Assembly (NCBI RefSeq): GCF_001665685.1
Contig: NZ_LZTB01000122.1
Coordinates: 106,236-170,235, forward strand
Length of the DNA stretch: 64,000 nt
Direction: 5' to 3'
Source of the DNA: Mycobacterium sp. 852013-50091_SCH5140682
GTDB taxonomy: Bacteria; Actinomycetota; Actinomycetes; Mycobacteriales; Mycobacteriaceae
A program made the translations under genes and the position numbers. The notes beneath the pieces were generated by a model, which saw only the letters and a program-made list of their open reading frames with translations, made no database searches and was not told the origin of the DNA. Each line of letters opens with the position of its first letter. Position 1 is the stretch's first letter. Below, in pieces: positions 8,833-15,586 of the stretch.

Positions 8833-8861
8833 TTGACGTCGGCTAGCCGTCCGGCTACCGT
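8833..8861 (+). promoter_or_regulatory. candidate sigma-A promoter of the orphan oxidase-subunit cluster
   Basis: TTGACG (8833-8838), a 17-base spacer and TACCGT (8856-8861) resemble a housekeeping promoter. The first TAGCCG/CGGCTA palindrome lies in the spacer and overlaps the -10 element, the classic arrangement for repression. Confidence 0.45.
8844..8857. promoter_or_regulatory. palindromic operator O1 (TAGCCG-N2-CGGCTA)
   Basis: TAGCCG-TC-CGGCTA, with perfect six-base arms, inside the candidate promoter. A second copy lies 26 bases downstream centre to centre. Confidence 0.65.
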
Positions 8862-8869
8862 CGCCTGGA

Positions 8870-8883
8870 TAGCCGATCGGCTA
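8870..8883. promoter_or_regulatory. palindromic operator O2 (TAGCCG-N2-CGGCTA)
   Basis: TAGCCGATCGGCTA is a perfect 14-base palindrome, 34 bases before the ATG at 8918. Paired with O1 it suggests tandem binding of a dimeric repressor. The sequence differs from the P450/tetR operator at 8016-8033. Confidence 0.7.
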
Positions 8884-8917
8884 GTTCGGTCCCTTGGGCG
8901 GAAGGGCGTGCGATCCG

Positions 8918-9628
8918 ATGAACACCAGGGCGCAATGGATCAGCCTCTGGATCACCCCGTTCTTCGCCGGTGTGCTGCTCGCCGCGCTTATCGCGTTCCC
9001 CGGGTTCTGGCCGCCGATGTCACCGAACCTGAGCGCCGAGCAGGTCGCTGAGTTCTACCGGCACAACGAAGCGATGATCCGGTTCAGCATGATCACGGTC
9101 AACCTGTGCGCGATCATGCTGATCCCGTTCTTCATGGTCGTCGTGGTGCAGATGAAACGGATGGCCACACCGAGTCACGTATTGGCGTACTGCTACCTGG
9201 CCGCGGCGGCCAACGGCGCGACGCTGCTGGCCATCGCCGACATCTTCTGGCTGGTCGCTGCGTTCCGTCCCGAGCGCAATCCGCAACTGACCCAACTACT
9301 CAACGATCTGGCGTGGCTGATCTTCGTCGCGCCGGTGGGCATGGTCGTCGTCGCGAATCTCTGCCTGGCACTGGCGGTGTGGCTCGATGCGCGGGCCCAG
9401 CCCGTGTTCCCCCGGTGGGTGGCGCCCTTCAGTCTGGTGACCGCTGCCGCCATGGCGCCCGCGGCATGCGCCGTCGTCTTCCGGACCGGGCCGCTGGCGT
9501 GGGACGGCGCCATCTCGTTCTGGCTGCGCAACACCGCCTTCGTGGTCTACATCGCGGTGATGTTCGTCGTATTGCGATCCGCCATCGCCCGGCAGGCCGC
9601 GGAGTCGAACACCGGGCCGGCGATATGA
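8918..9628 (+). CDS. polytopic membrane protein of unknown function (first of a paralogous pair)
   Basis: A 236-residue integral membrane protein with about six hydrophobic segments. ATG 8918 is used; a GTG at 8894 in frame lacks a good ribosome-binding site. It shares a pattern with its neighbour at 9625-10380: a Trp-Ile-rich start, a Pro-rich first loop (PPMSPNLSAEQV versus PPPRPDVGPDQV), an AAFRPERNP/AAYRPDRDP loop, and a GPLAWDGAISFW/GPLAWNGSISFY motif. The two are therefore paralogues from tandem duplication. I know of no named function. Its stop overlaps the next ATG, and the operon continues into cytochrome oxidase subunit III- and IV-like genes. Confidence 0.8.
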   Translation: MNTRAQWISLWITPFFAGVLLAALIAFPGFWPPMSPNLSAEQVAEFYRHNEAMIRFSMITVNLCAIMLIPFFMVVVVQMKRMATPSHVLAYCYLAAAANGATLLAIADIFWLVAAFRPERNPQLTQLLNDLAWLIFVAPVGMVVVANLCLALAVWLDARAQPVFPRWVAPFSLVTAAAMAPAACAVVFRTGPLAWDGAISFWLRNTAFVVYIAVMFVVLRSAIARQAAESNTGPAI

Positions 9629-10380
9629 CCACGACGACAACGGTATTGGACACCCGGTCGGCCGCGCCGGCCTGGACGCGGCGCCCCAAGGTCGACCAGT
9701 GGATCTGCTGGTGGACCATCCCGGTGTTCTACAACATCTTCGGGCTGATCTTCGTGGTGCTTACCCGGGTGATGCCACCGCCGCGGCCCGACGTCGGACC
9801 GGATCAGGTCGTGGCGTTCTTCACCGAACACTCGCTGAGCATCCGCATCGGCTTCGGTCTGTTGATGATCTTCATCGGCTTCACCGGATTCGCCAACGGG
9901 CTCATCGCTTTTCAGATCAAGCGCATGTCCGTCGCGCCGGTGTTCGCCTACTCCTACATTGCGTCGCTGGCGGTCGGAGCCGTCCCGGGCTGCCTGTTCG
10001 CTGCGTTCGCCTTCGTCGCCGCGGCGTACCGCCCCGACCGCGATCCGGACCTCACCGCACTGCTCTACGACCTGGGGCTGTTGTCCTTCGTCGGTTCGCT
10101 GGGCTGTTTCGCCACGCAAAACATGGTGCTGGCCCTGGCGATCTTCCTGGACCGCAACGATGTACTCCCGAAATGGCTTGCGTACATGTCGATCTGGATG
10201 ATCGTCACCGAACTGCTCGCCGGCCCGGTGTTCGTGTTCAAATCCGGCCCACTGGCCTGGAACGGGTCGATCAGCTTCTACGTCGGCACGGTGGTTTTCG
10301 TGGTGTGGGAGATCTGCATCATCTACCTGCTGTACCGGACGATCAAAGAGCAAGCACCGGATGAGCGGGTGCAGGACTGA
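9625..10380 (+). CDS. polytopic membrane protein of unknown function (second of the pair)
   Basis: A 251-residue membrane protein with about six transmembrane segments, paralogous to the preceding gene by shared loop motifs (RPDRDP, GPLAWNGSISFY). The start is ATG 9625, overlapping the previous stop as ATGA. The frame stays open far upstream inside the neighbour, but that part is a high-GC shadow. It shares one base with the following oxidase subunit III-like start (TGATG), so the four genes are probably translationally coupled. The function is unknown. A respiratory or membrane-bound redox role is inferred only from the operon. Confidence 0.82.
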   Translation: MTTTTTVLDTRSAAPAWTRRPKVDQWICWWTIPVFYNIFGLIFVVLTRVMPPPRPDVGPDQVVAFFTEHSLSIRIGFGLLMIFIGFTGFANGLIAFQIKRMSVAPVFAYSYIASLAVGAVPGCLFAAFAFVAAAYRPDRDPDLTALLYDLGLLSFVGSLGCFATQNMVLALAIFLDRNDVLPKWLAYMSIWMIVTELLAGPVFVFKSGPLAWNGSISFYVGTVVFVVWEICIIYLLYRTIKEQAPDERVQD

Positions 10381-10967
10381 TGACGCTCGTCGAGCGGCTC
10401 CGCAAGCCCGCCGCGGCCGCACCGCATCTACCCGCCGACGGTGGCATGTGGGTCTTCGTGCTCGGCGACCTCGTCATCTTTTCCAGCTATTTCGTCATTT
10501 TCATGATCTACCGGGCACAGCGGCCCGAGTTGTTCCTCGCCTCACAGCAGCATCTGAGCATCAATTTCGGCGTGGTCAACACCCTGGCGTTGCTCACCAG
10601 TTCGTGGTTCATCGCCCGCAGTGTGCTCGCCGCCAGGGCGGGTGACAGTGATCGCGCCATGAAACTGACCGTCGGTGGCGGCCTGTGCGGCGTGGTGTTC
10701 ATCGTGATCAAGGCCTTCGAGTGGGCGGCGAAGATCAGCCAGGGGCTGACCTTTTCCAGCAACGACTTCTTCATGTTCTACTACCTGCTCACCGGCGTGC
10801 ATCTGTTTCACGTCGCACTCGGACTGGTCTTCTTGGGCGTCAACTACTTTGAGCTGCGCAACCCGCAGTATCGACGCATCTCGATGGTGGAGACCGGAGC
10901 CATGTACTGGCACCTGGTCGACATGCTGTGGATTGTCATATTCACGCTGCTCTACGTGCTGAGGTGA
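10380..10967 (+). CDS. cytochrome c oxidase subunit III-like (NorE-like) membrane protein
   Basis: A 195-residue protein of the heme-copper oxidase subunit III family, short and with five predicted helices. Recognisable features are WVFVLGDLVIFSSYF near the N-terminus, a central GVHLFHVALG helix, and the signature YWHLVDMLWIVIF near the C-terminus. Orphan proteins of this type include NorE beside nitric-oxide reductases. No subunit I or II is present here, so it cannot be a complete oxidase. It is the third gene of the coupled cluster, and a small subunit IV-like gene follows after four bases. Confidence 0.85.
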   Translation: MTLVERLRKPAAAAPHLPADGGMWVFVLGDLVIFSSYFVIFMIYRAQRPELFLASQQHLSINFGVVNTLALLTSSWFIARSVLAARAGDSDRAMKLTVGGGLCGVVFIVIKAFEWAAKISQGLTFSSNDFFMFYYLLTGVHLFHVALGLVFLGVNYFELRNPQYRRISMVETGAMYWHLVDMLWIVIFTLLYVLR

Positions 10968-10971
10968 GGCT

Positions 10972-11271
10972 GTGACGTCGACCGGTACCGCGTCCGACGT
11001 GCGACGCCACAGCAGGGTGCTCACGTGTGTGTGGCTGATCCTGAGCATGCTGACGGTGACGTCGTGGTGGATCGGCCCGGTCCGGTCGCCGGGCATCCCG
11101 CAGCCCAGTGTGCCCATCACTGTTGTGGTGCTGGCACTGGGAGCGGTCAAGTGCCGCATGGTGATTCGCTACTTCATGGACGTGCGGTCTGCGCCGATGT
11201 GGTTGCGTGTCGTGACCGACGCGTGGCTGGTGCTGCTCTGGGGTGCCGTGCTCGCCATCTATGCGTGGTGA
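10972..11271 (+). CDS. prokaryotic cytochrome c oxidase subunit IV-like small membrane protein
   Basis: A 99-residue protein with three hydrophobic segments. It matches the prokaryotic COX4/NorF-like pattern: a first helix ending in TSWW, a second segment with a lysine-containing AVKCRMVIRYFMDVRSAPMW, and a final helix rich in Trp and Leu. GTG 10972 follows the subunit III-like stop after four bases. Such proteins stabilise oxidase or NO-reductase complexes. Here the partner must be encoded elsewhere or be the two novel membrane proteins upstream. A long inverted repeat follows the gene. Confidence 0.78.
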   Translation: MTSTGTASDVRRHSRVLTCVWLILSMLTVTSWWIGPVRSPGIPQPSVPITVVVLALGAVKCRMVIRYFMDVRSAPMWLRVVTDAWLVLLWGAVLAIYAW

Positions 11272-11298
11272 CCGTTCCTCTGACGACCAGTCCCTCCG

Positions 11299-11357
11299 GC
11301 GAGCAGACATGTAGGTTCGCGAAGCCGGGCGTGTCGCGTACCGCAGCGTCTGCTCGC
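11299..11357. repeat. 59-base inverted-repeat element between convergent genes
   Basis: Perfect ten-base arms GCGAGCAGAC (11299-11308) and GTCTGCTCGC (11348-11357) enclose a 39-base spacer. It sits between two convergent genes, where it may act as a bidirectional terminator. A second element with the same GCGAG...CTCGC ends and an identical 39-base spacer lies at 38319-38379. Confidence 0.65.
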
Positions 11358-11366
11358 GGGAGAAAG

Positions 11367-12509
11367 CTAAAGCGAGAGGATGGTTGCCGACGCGGTGCCG
11401 GGTGCGCCGTACACCTGTGCCAGGCCGACGCGGGGATTGCCCGGCACTTGGCGGTCGCCGGCCTCACCGCGCAATTGCCGCACCAGCTCGTGCATCTGAC
11501 GTAGACCCGACGCGCCGATCGGCTCACCGTTGGCGATCAAGCCGCCGTCGGTGTTGACCGGGATGGAACCGTGGATCTCCGTGGCCCCGTCGGCCAGCAG
11601 CTTTTCCTGCTCGCCGTCGGCACACAGCCCAGTCTCGGCCATGTGGATGACCTCGGCGCCCGCGTCGGTGTCCTGCAGCTGGGCGATGTCGACATCCTCG
11701 GGTCCGATACCGGCCGCCTCGTAGGCCGCCCTGGCCGCGTACACCGTCGGCGACGGATCCTCGTCGAGCGGTGCCGAGGTGGCGTGCACCTCGTAGGCCC
11801 CGAACGTCCGAGTCCGGATCTCACTGGCCCGCACGTAGACCGGCTTGTCCGTATAGCGGTGGGCGATGTCGGCGCGACACATGATGACGGCGGCGGCGCC
11901 TTCGTCCGGGGCGCAGAACATGTACTGGGTCAGCGGGTAGTTGAGCACCGGCGAGTTGAGAATTTCCTCGACGGAAATCTCCTTGCGGCGGAAGGCATTC
12001 GGGTTGAGCGCACCGTTGCGGAAGTTCTTGTTGGCCACCCGTGCGAGCGTCTCCCGCGAGATGTTGTGCTTGTGGATGTAGTGATTGGCTTTCATGCCGA
12101 AGAACTTGGTGGTGACGAACTGGCCGTTCTCCGCGTACCACTGGGGCAGGGCGAGCTTGGCCGGGTCGTCGGTAAAGGCGCCCCGCGGATGCTTGTCGAG
12201 GCCGATCGCGATACCGATGTCGTACTTGCCCAGCCGGATGGTGTCGGCCGTCTGCTGGATAGCGCTGGCCGCGGTGGCACAGGCATTGAAGACGTTGGTG
12301 AACGTGATGCCGGTCAGGCCCACGAGCCGGGTGACGGCGTCCGGGTTGGACACCTCATAGCTGCCGCCGAACCCGAATTGGATGTCTTTCCAAGCGATTC
12401 CGGCGTCGTCGAGAGCGAGCTGGATCGCCTCGGCGCCCATCTGCATGGCCGTCTTGTCGAAGCGGCCGAACGGGTGCAGACCCACGCCGATGATGGCTAC
12501 GTCGTTCAT
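11367..12509 (-). CDS. SCP-x-type thiolase/aldolase (lipid-transfer-protein family)
   Basis: A 380-residue thiolase-superfamily protein of the Ltp/SCP-x type that works with DUF35 partners. The nucleophile-loop Cys is present (NACATAAS, Cys77). The usual HPxGATG His position reads NGEPIGASG, and the C-terminal CxG motif reads GAPG. Two of the three classical thiolase residues are therefore replaced. In steroid side-chain degradation, Ltp2-like members with altered catalytic residues act as retro-aldolases on beta-hydroxyacyl-CoA, so an aldolase role is a reasonable inference. It lies eight bases after the DUF35 gene, which is the known partner arrangement. Substrate unknown. Confidence 0.85.
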   Translation of the reverse strand: MNDVAIIGVGLHPFGRFDKTAMQMGAEAIQLALDDAGIAWKDIQFGFGGSYEVSNPDAVTRLVGLTGITFTNVFNACATAASAIQQTADTIRLGKYDIGIAIGLDKHPRGAFTDDPAKLALPQWYAENGQFVTTKFFGMKANHYIHKHNISRETLARVANKNFRNGALNPNAFRRKEISVEEILNSPVLNYPLTQYMFCAPDEGAAAVIMCRADIAHRYTDKPVYVRASEIRTRTFGAYEVHATSAPLDEDPSPTVYAARAAYEAAGIGPEDVDIAQLQDTDAGAEVIHMAETGLCADGEQEKLLADGATEIHGSIPVNTDGGLIANGEPIGASGLRQMHELVRQLRGEAGDRQVPGNPRVGLAQVYGAPGTASATILSL

Positions 12510-12517
12510 ATGGCTCC

Positions 12518-12949
12518 TCAGATGGGCTGGAAGGCGAAGGTCACCAATTCCACAGAATCCCCGCTGTCATCTGTGACCGTGGTGAACGGGGTCATCGTGA
12601 GCTCGACGTCCTGCCCGAATTGCAGTTTCGCCGGATCGTTTTCGGTGAGTCGGCCCTCGACGCGGACGACGTCGCCGAGTTGGACCAGCCCGACGCCGAA
12701 GGGCACGAAGTCTTTTCCGATGGGTCCCTTGTATGGGGCGCCGGGCGGGAAGCCCTGGGTGGTCCAGGCGACCAGGGTGCCGCGGCGGGGCAGCAGCTGC
12801 TCGCAGGTGTCGGCGCCGCTGCACTTGGGACAACGGGCCTGGGCGGGGAAGGTGGTGGCCTGGCAGCCTGCGCAACGGCTGCCGATCAACTGTGGTTCGG
12901 CAGCCGGCCATGTCGAGATCTCCGGCGCGAGAGCGATCTGTGTTGACAC
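12518..12949 (-). CDS. Zn-ribbon/OB-fold (DUF35) acyl-CoA-binding partner protein
   Basis: A 143-residue DUF35 protein. The N-terminal rubredoxin-like zinc ribbon has two CxxC pairs (CAGC and CPKC), followed by the OB-fold domain (PFGVGLVQLGDVVRVEGRL). Such proteins complex with SCP-x thiolases or MaoC hydratases and help bind the CoA ester. GTG 12949 is preferred over ATG 12976. It puts inverted repeat site D 26 bases upstream, the same spacing as site E to the hydratase start, and avoids an operator overlapping the start codon. It is the first gene of a two-gene operon with the thiolase. Confidence 0.85.
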   Translation of the reverse strand: MSTQIALAPEISTWPAAEPQLIGSRCAGCQATTFPAQARCPKCSGADTCEQLLPRRGTLVAWTTQGFPPGAPYKGPIGKDFVPFGVGLVQLGDVVRVEGRLTENDPAKLQFGQDVELTMTPFTTVTDDSGDSVELVTFAFQPI

Positions 12950-12974
12950 GTCGCTGACGATAATCGGAAATGTC

Positions 12975-12993
12975 ATTCTCGTCCAGTGAGAAT
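12975..12993. promoter_or_regulatory. inverted-repeat operator (site D of the ATTCTC/GAGAAT family)
   Basis: ATTCTC-N7-GAGAAT with perfect arms, 26-44 bases upstream of the DUF35 GTG start at 12949. It would control the DUF35-thiolase operon. Confidence 0.65.
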
Positions 12994-13046
12994 CAAATGG
13001 CGATGGGCTGTCTGACCATGAATCCCGGCCTGCCCGGAGTGGGGCC

Positions 13047-13208
13047 GTGGTGGTCAGGTTCGCGTACTTCGAGCCGCCGACGGGCGCAACGGTCGTGGAG
13101 ATCGCCGAACTCGCCGACGGCATGGCAGGCATGGCCGATGTCGTGCGCCGCGCGGCGCTGGAATGGGACGGCGACGATCCGATTCGTGAACTGAGCCGGA
13201 CTACTTGA
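13047..13208 (+). pseudogene. remnant of a VOC-family (glyoxalase-like) gene, C-terminal part only
   Basis: An open segment of about 53 residues containing VRFAYFEPPTGATVVEIAEL, then a helix, then LEWDGDDPIREL. It resembles the last strand and C-terminal tail of VOC-superfamily proteins, which are normally about 130-160 residues. No N-terminal half exists: the frame is closed by TGA at 12987 and the space upstream is taken by operator D and the DUF35 gene. The segment overlaps the convergent hydratase stop by a few bases. Most likely a decayed gene left by rearrangement; a coincidental open frame is possible. Confidence 0.4.
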
Positions 13209-13917
13209 CCTTCTTCATGACGGCTTCGGCGGCGGTCCAGTGCTCGTCGGACACCCAGAGGCGGGCGAATGCGCTGACGGCTTCGGTCGCCGGCACGCCG
13301 CTCAGCACCCGCTTGATCTCGCCGGCCGGTCGACGGGCCAGCAGGGCCGCCGTCGTGCGCCAACTCTCGGCGAACTCGGCGCGTGGCACCACCTGATCGA
13401 CCAGGCCGATCTGCAGTGCCGCATCGGCGTCGAGGACCTGTCCGGTCCCCGCCAGCAGTAGTGCCCGGCTCCGGCCGACCAGTGCGCCAAGGCGTTCGGC
13501 GCCGCCCCAGGCCGGCATGATCGCCAGCGTCACCTGATTGAAGCCGATCCTGATGTCGTCGGCCGCGATCCGGATGTCGGCGGCGACCGCGACTTCGGCA
13601 CCACCGCCGAGGGCGTGGCCGTTGAGCGCCGCGATCACCGGGCCCGGGAAGCCGGCGATGCGATCGCAGATCGTCCGCATCCGCCAGGCCATCTGTGACG
13701 CTTCGAGTTCGGTGCGCAGTGCGGCAAGCTCCTTGAGGTCCCCGCCGGAGACGAACGCCCGGTCCCCGCCGCCGGTGAGAACCAGCGCGCGTGCCTCGGC
13801 AGCCCCGTCGAGCGCCTTGTCCAGCTCGTCCATGGTGTCCAGCGATATGGCGTTGCGGGCGTGCGGCCGGTCGATGGTGATGACGGCCAGGCCGTCGACG
13901 ATGTCCAGCTCGACCAT
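13201..13917 (-). CDS. enoyl-CoA hydratase/isomerase family protein
   Basis: A 238-residue crotonase-fold protein. The first oxyanion-hole motif is FVSGGDLKEL, and the second is LNGHALGGGAEVAVAAD, which keeps the first catalytic Glu (GGGAE). The region of the second catalytic Glu reads NQVTLAIMPAWGG, so that Glu is probably Gln or missing. This raises the possibility of an isomerase, hydrolase or retro-aldol/Claisen activity instead of simple hydration. ATG 13917 has a GGAGAG ribosome-binding site; an upstream ATG at 13944 overlaps operator E. It is divergent from an acyl-CoA synthetase and shares that operator. Confidence 0.85.
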   Translation of the reverse strand: MVELDIVDGLAVITIDRPHARNAISLDTMDELDKALDGAAEARALVLTGGGDRAFVSGGDLKELAALRTELEASQMAWRMRTICDRIAGFPGPVIAALNGHALGGGAEVAVAADIRIAADDIRIGFNQVTLAIMPAWGGAERLGALVGRSRALLLAGTGQVLDADAALQIGLVDQVVPRAEFAESWRTTAALLARRPAGEIKRVLSGVPATEAVSAFARLWVSDEHWTAAEAVMKKVK

Positions 13918-13942
13918 AACCGCTCTCCGCTCCGATATTGGC

Positions 13943-13961
13943 ATTCTCGCTCATGGAGAAT
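13943..13961. promoter_or_regulatory. inverted-repeat operator (site E of the ATTCTC/GAGAAT family)
   Basis: ATTCTC-N7-GAGAAT with perfect arms between the divergent hydratase (start 13917, 26 bases away) and acyl-CoA synthetase (start about 13974). It can control both genes. Confidence 0.65.
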
Positions 13962-13973
13962 AACATCGCCGTT

Positions 13974-15551
13974 GTGCGCGACATCCCCGTTGAGCTGACC
14001 AAACGGTACGTCGAGGAAGGATGGTGGCGTCCCGAGACGCTGGGGCAGATGCTGGCCGACTGCTTGGCGGCCAGCCCGGACGCCGGCTTTCACGCACACT
14101 CCGAGATGCGGCCCTACGCGGGCACGTTCGCTGATGTCGAACGGATCGCGCGGCGGCTGGCCGCCGGCCTGGCCGCACGGGGCGTCGGGCCCGGGGACGT
14201 GGTGGCATTGCAGTTACCCAACTGGATGGAGGCCGCGGCCGCGTTCTGGGCGTCGGCGTTTCTCGGCGCAGTCACCGTGCCGATCGTGCACTTCTACGGC
14301 CGCAAGGAACTCGCGCACATCATGGCGACCGCGCAGCCGAAAGTCTTCATCACCACAGAACACTTCGGCCGCATGACGTTTCATCCCGATCTGTGCGCCG
14401 AGGTGCCGACCGTCGGCCTCGTGGGCACACCGAGTTTCGACGATCTGCTGGCCGACGAACCGATGGCCGCCACGCTGCCGGCCGACCCGGCCGGGCCCGC
14501 GCTCATCGCCTTCACCTCGGGCACCACCCGAGCGCCCAAGGGCGTCATTCACAGTCACCAGACGCTGGCATTCGAGACGCGCCAGCTGCTGGAGAACTAT
14601 CCGCCCAACCGCGGGCGCCAGCTCACCGCCACCCCGGTCGGGCACTTCATCGGGATGGTCGGCGCCTTTCTCATCCCGGTACTCGAGGGCGCCCCGATCG
14701 ACCTCTGTGATGTGTGGGATCCGGCAAAGGTGCTGAAACTCCTTGACTCCGAGGGTATGTCGATCGGCGGGGGACCGCCCTACTTCGTCAGCAGCCTGCT
14801 CGACCATCCCGACTGCACCGAGGCGCACCGGTCGCGGTTCACGACCGTGGGGCTGGGTGGATCCACCGTGCCCGCCGCGGTCACCCGCCGGCTGGCCGAC
14901 CTCGGCATGTTCGTCTTCCGCGCGTACGGCAGCACCGAGCATCCGTCGATCACCGGGTCGGGGCCGTCGGCGCCGGAAGCCAAGCGGTTGTTCACCGACG
15001 GCAACCCGCGGCCCGGCGTCGAGATCCGGCTCGGCCCGGACGGCGAGATCTTCAGCCGCGGACCGGATCTGTGCCTGGGCTACACCGATGACGAGCTGAC
15101 AGCCAAGTGCTTCGATGCCGATGGCTGGTACCGGACCGGCGATATCGGCGTGCTCGACGACGACGGCTACTTGACCATCACCGACCGGGCGGCCGACCTG
15201 ATCATCCGCGGCGGAGAGAACATCAGCGCCATCGAGGTCGAGGACGTGCTGCTGACGCTGCCCGAAGTGGTCGAGGCCGTGGTCGTGGCGGTGCCCGACG
15301 CGCGGCTCGGCGAACGCGTCGCCGCCGTGCTGCGGGTCCGCGCCGGGCATGCCATGCCGACCCTGGAGCGGGTCCGCACGCACTTCGAACAGGCCGGGGT
15401 GGCGCGCCAGAAATGGCCGGAGGAACTGCACGAGGTGCCCGACGGGCAGGACTATCCGCGAACGGCGAGCGGCAAAGTGCAGAAGTTCGTCATCCGGCGT
15501 GACCTCGCGCGCGATGTCGCCGGGGGCGGCATTGCGACATCCACAAAGTGA
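13974..15551 (+). CDS. acyl-CoA synthetase (AMP-forming, FadD-like)
   Basis: A 525-residue ANL-superfamily ligase that activates a carboxylic acid to its CoA ester through an acyl-adenylate. The ATP loop reads FTSGTTRAPKG, with Arg where most relatives have Gly. The A5 motif is YGSTEH, the hinge region is DGWYRTGDIG, and the C-terminal catalytic Lys lies in SGKVQKF. GTG 13974, beginning VRDIPVELTKRYVEEGW, is favoured: this is a common start in the subfamily and it lies just beyond operator E. ATG 13953 is possible but would be inside the operator. Substrate unknown; the context suggests a lipid or ring-degradation acid. Confidence 0.88.
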   Translation: MRDIPVELTKRYVEEGWWRPETLGQMLADCLAASPDAGFHAHSEMRPYAGTFADVERIARRLAAGLAARGVGPGDVVALQLPNWMEAAAAFWASAFLGAVTVPIVHFYGRKELAHIMATAQPKVFITTEHFGRMTFHPDLCAEVPTVGLVGTPSFDDLLADEPMAATLPADPAGPALIAFTSGTTRAPKGVIHSHQTLAFETRQLLENYPPNRGRQLTATPVGHFIGMVGAFLIPVLEGAPIDLCDVWDPAKVLKLLDSEGMSIGGGPPYFVSSLLDHPDCTEAHRSRFTTVGLGGSTVPAAVTRRLADLGMFVFRAYGSTEHPSITGSGPSAPEAKRLFTDGNPRPGVEIRLGPDGEIFSRGPDLCLGYTDDELTAKCFDADGWYRTGDIGVLDDDGYLTITDRAADLIIRGGENISAIEVEDVLLTLPEVVEAVVVAVPDARLGERVAAVLRVRAGHAMPTLERVRTHFEQAGVARQKWPEELHEVPDGQDYPRTASGKVQKFVIRRDLARDVAGGGIATSTK

Positions 15552-15564
15552 GAATAATATTCTC
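15550..15564. promoter_or_regulatory. palindrome related to the ATTCTC/GAGAAT family (site F, arms inverted)
   Basis: GAGAAT-AAT-ATTCTC, extendable by one pair to a 17-base palindrome, overlaps the stop of the synthetase and lies 23 bases before the amidohydrolase ATG. The half-sites match sites A-E but their order is reversed. It may bind the same regulator with different geometry. Confidence 0.5.
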
Positions 15565-15586
15565 ATGAATCGAAAAGGAGCATTCC

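Noticed and set aside
9106..9624. N-terminal extension of the second membrane protein
   Set aside because: It is a frame-shifted shadow of the first membrane protein. ATG 9625 gives the proper ATGA overlap.
12518..14002. A 494-residue frame suggesting a DUF35 fusion protein
   Set aside because: Only the last third is DUF35-like. The upstream part is antisense and shadow translation of the hydratase region and runs through two operators.
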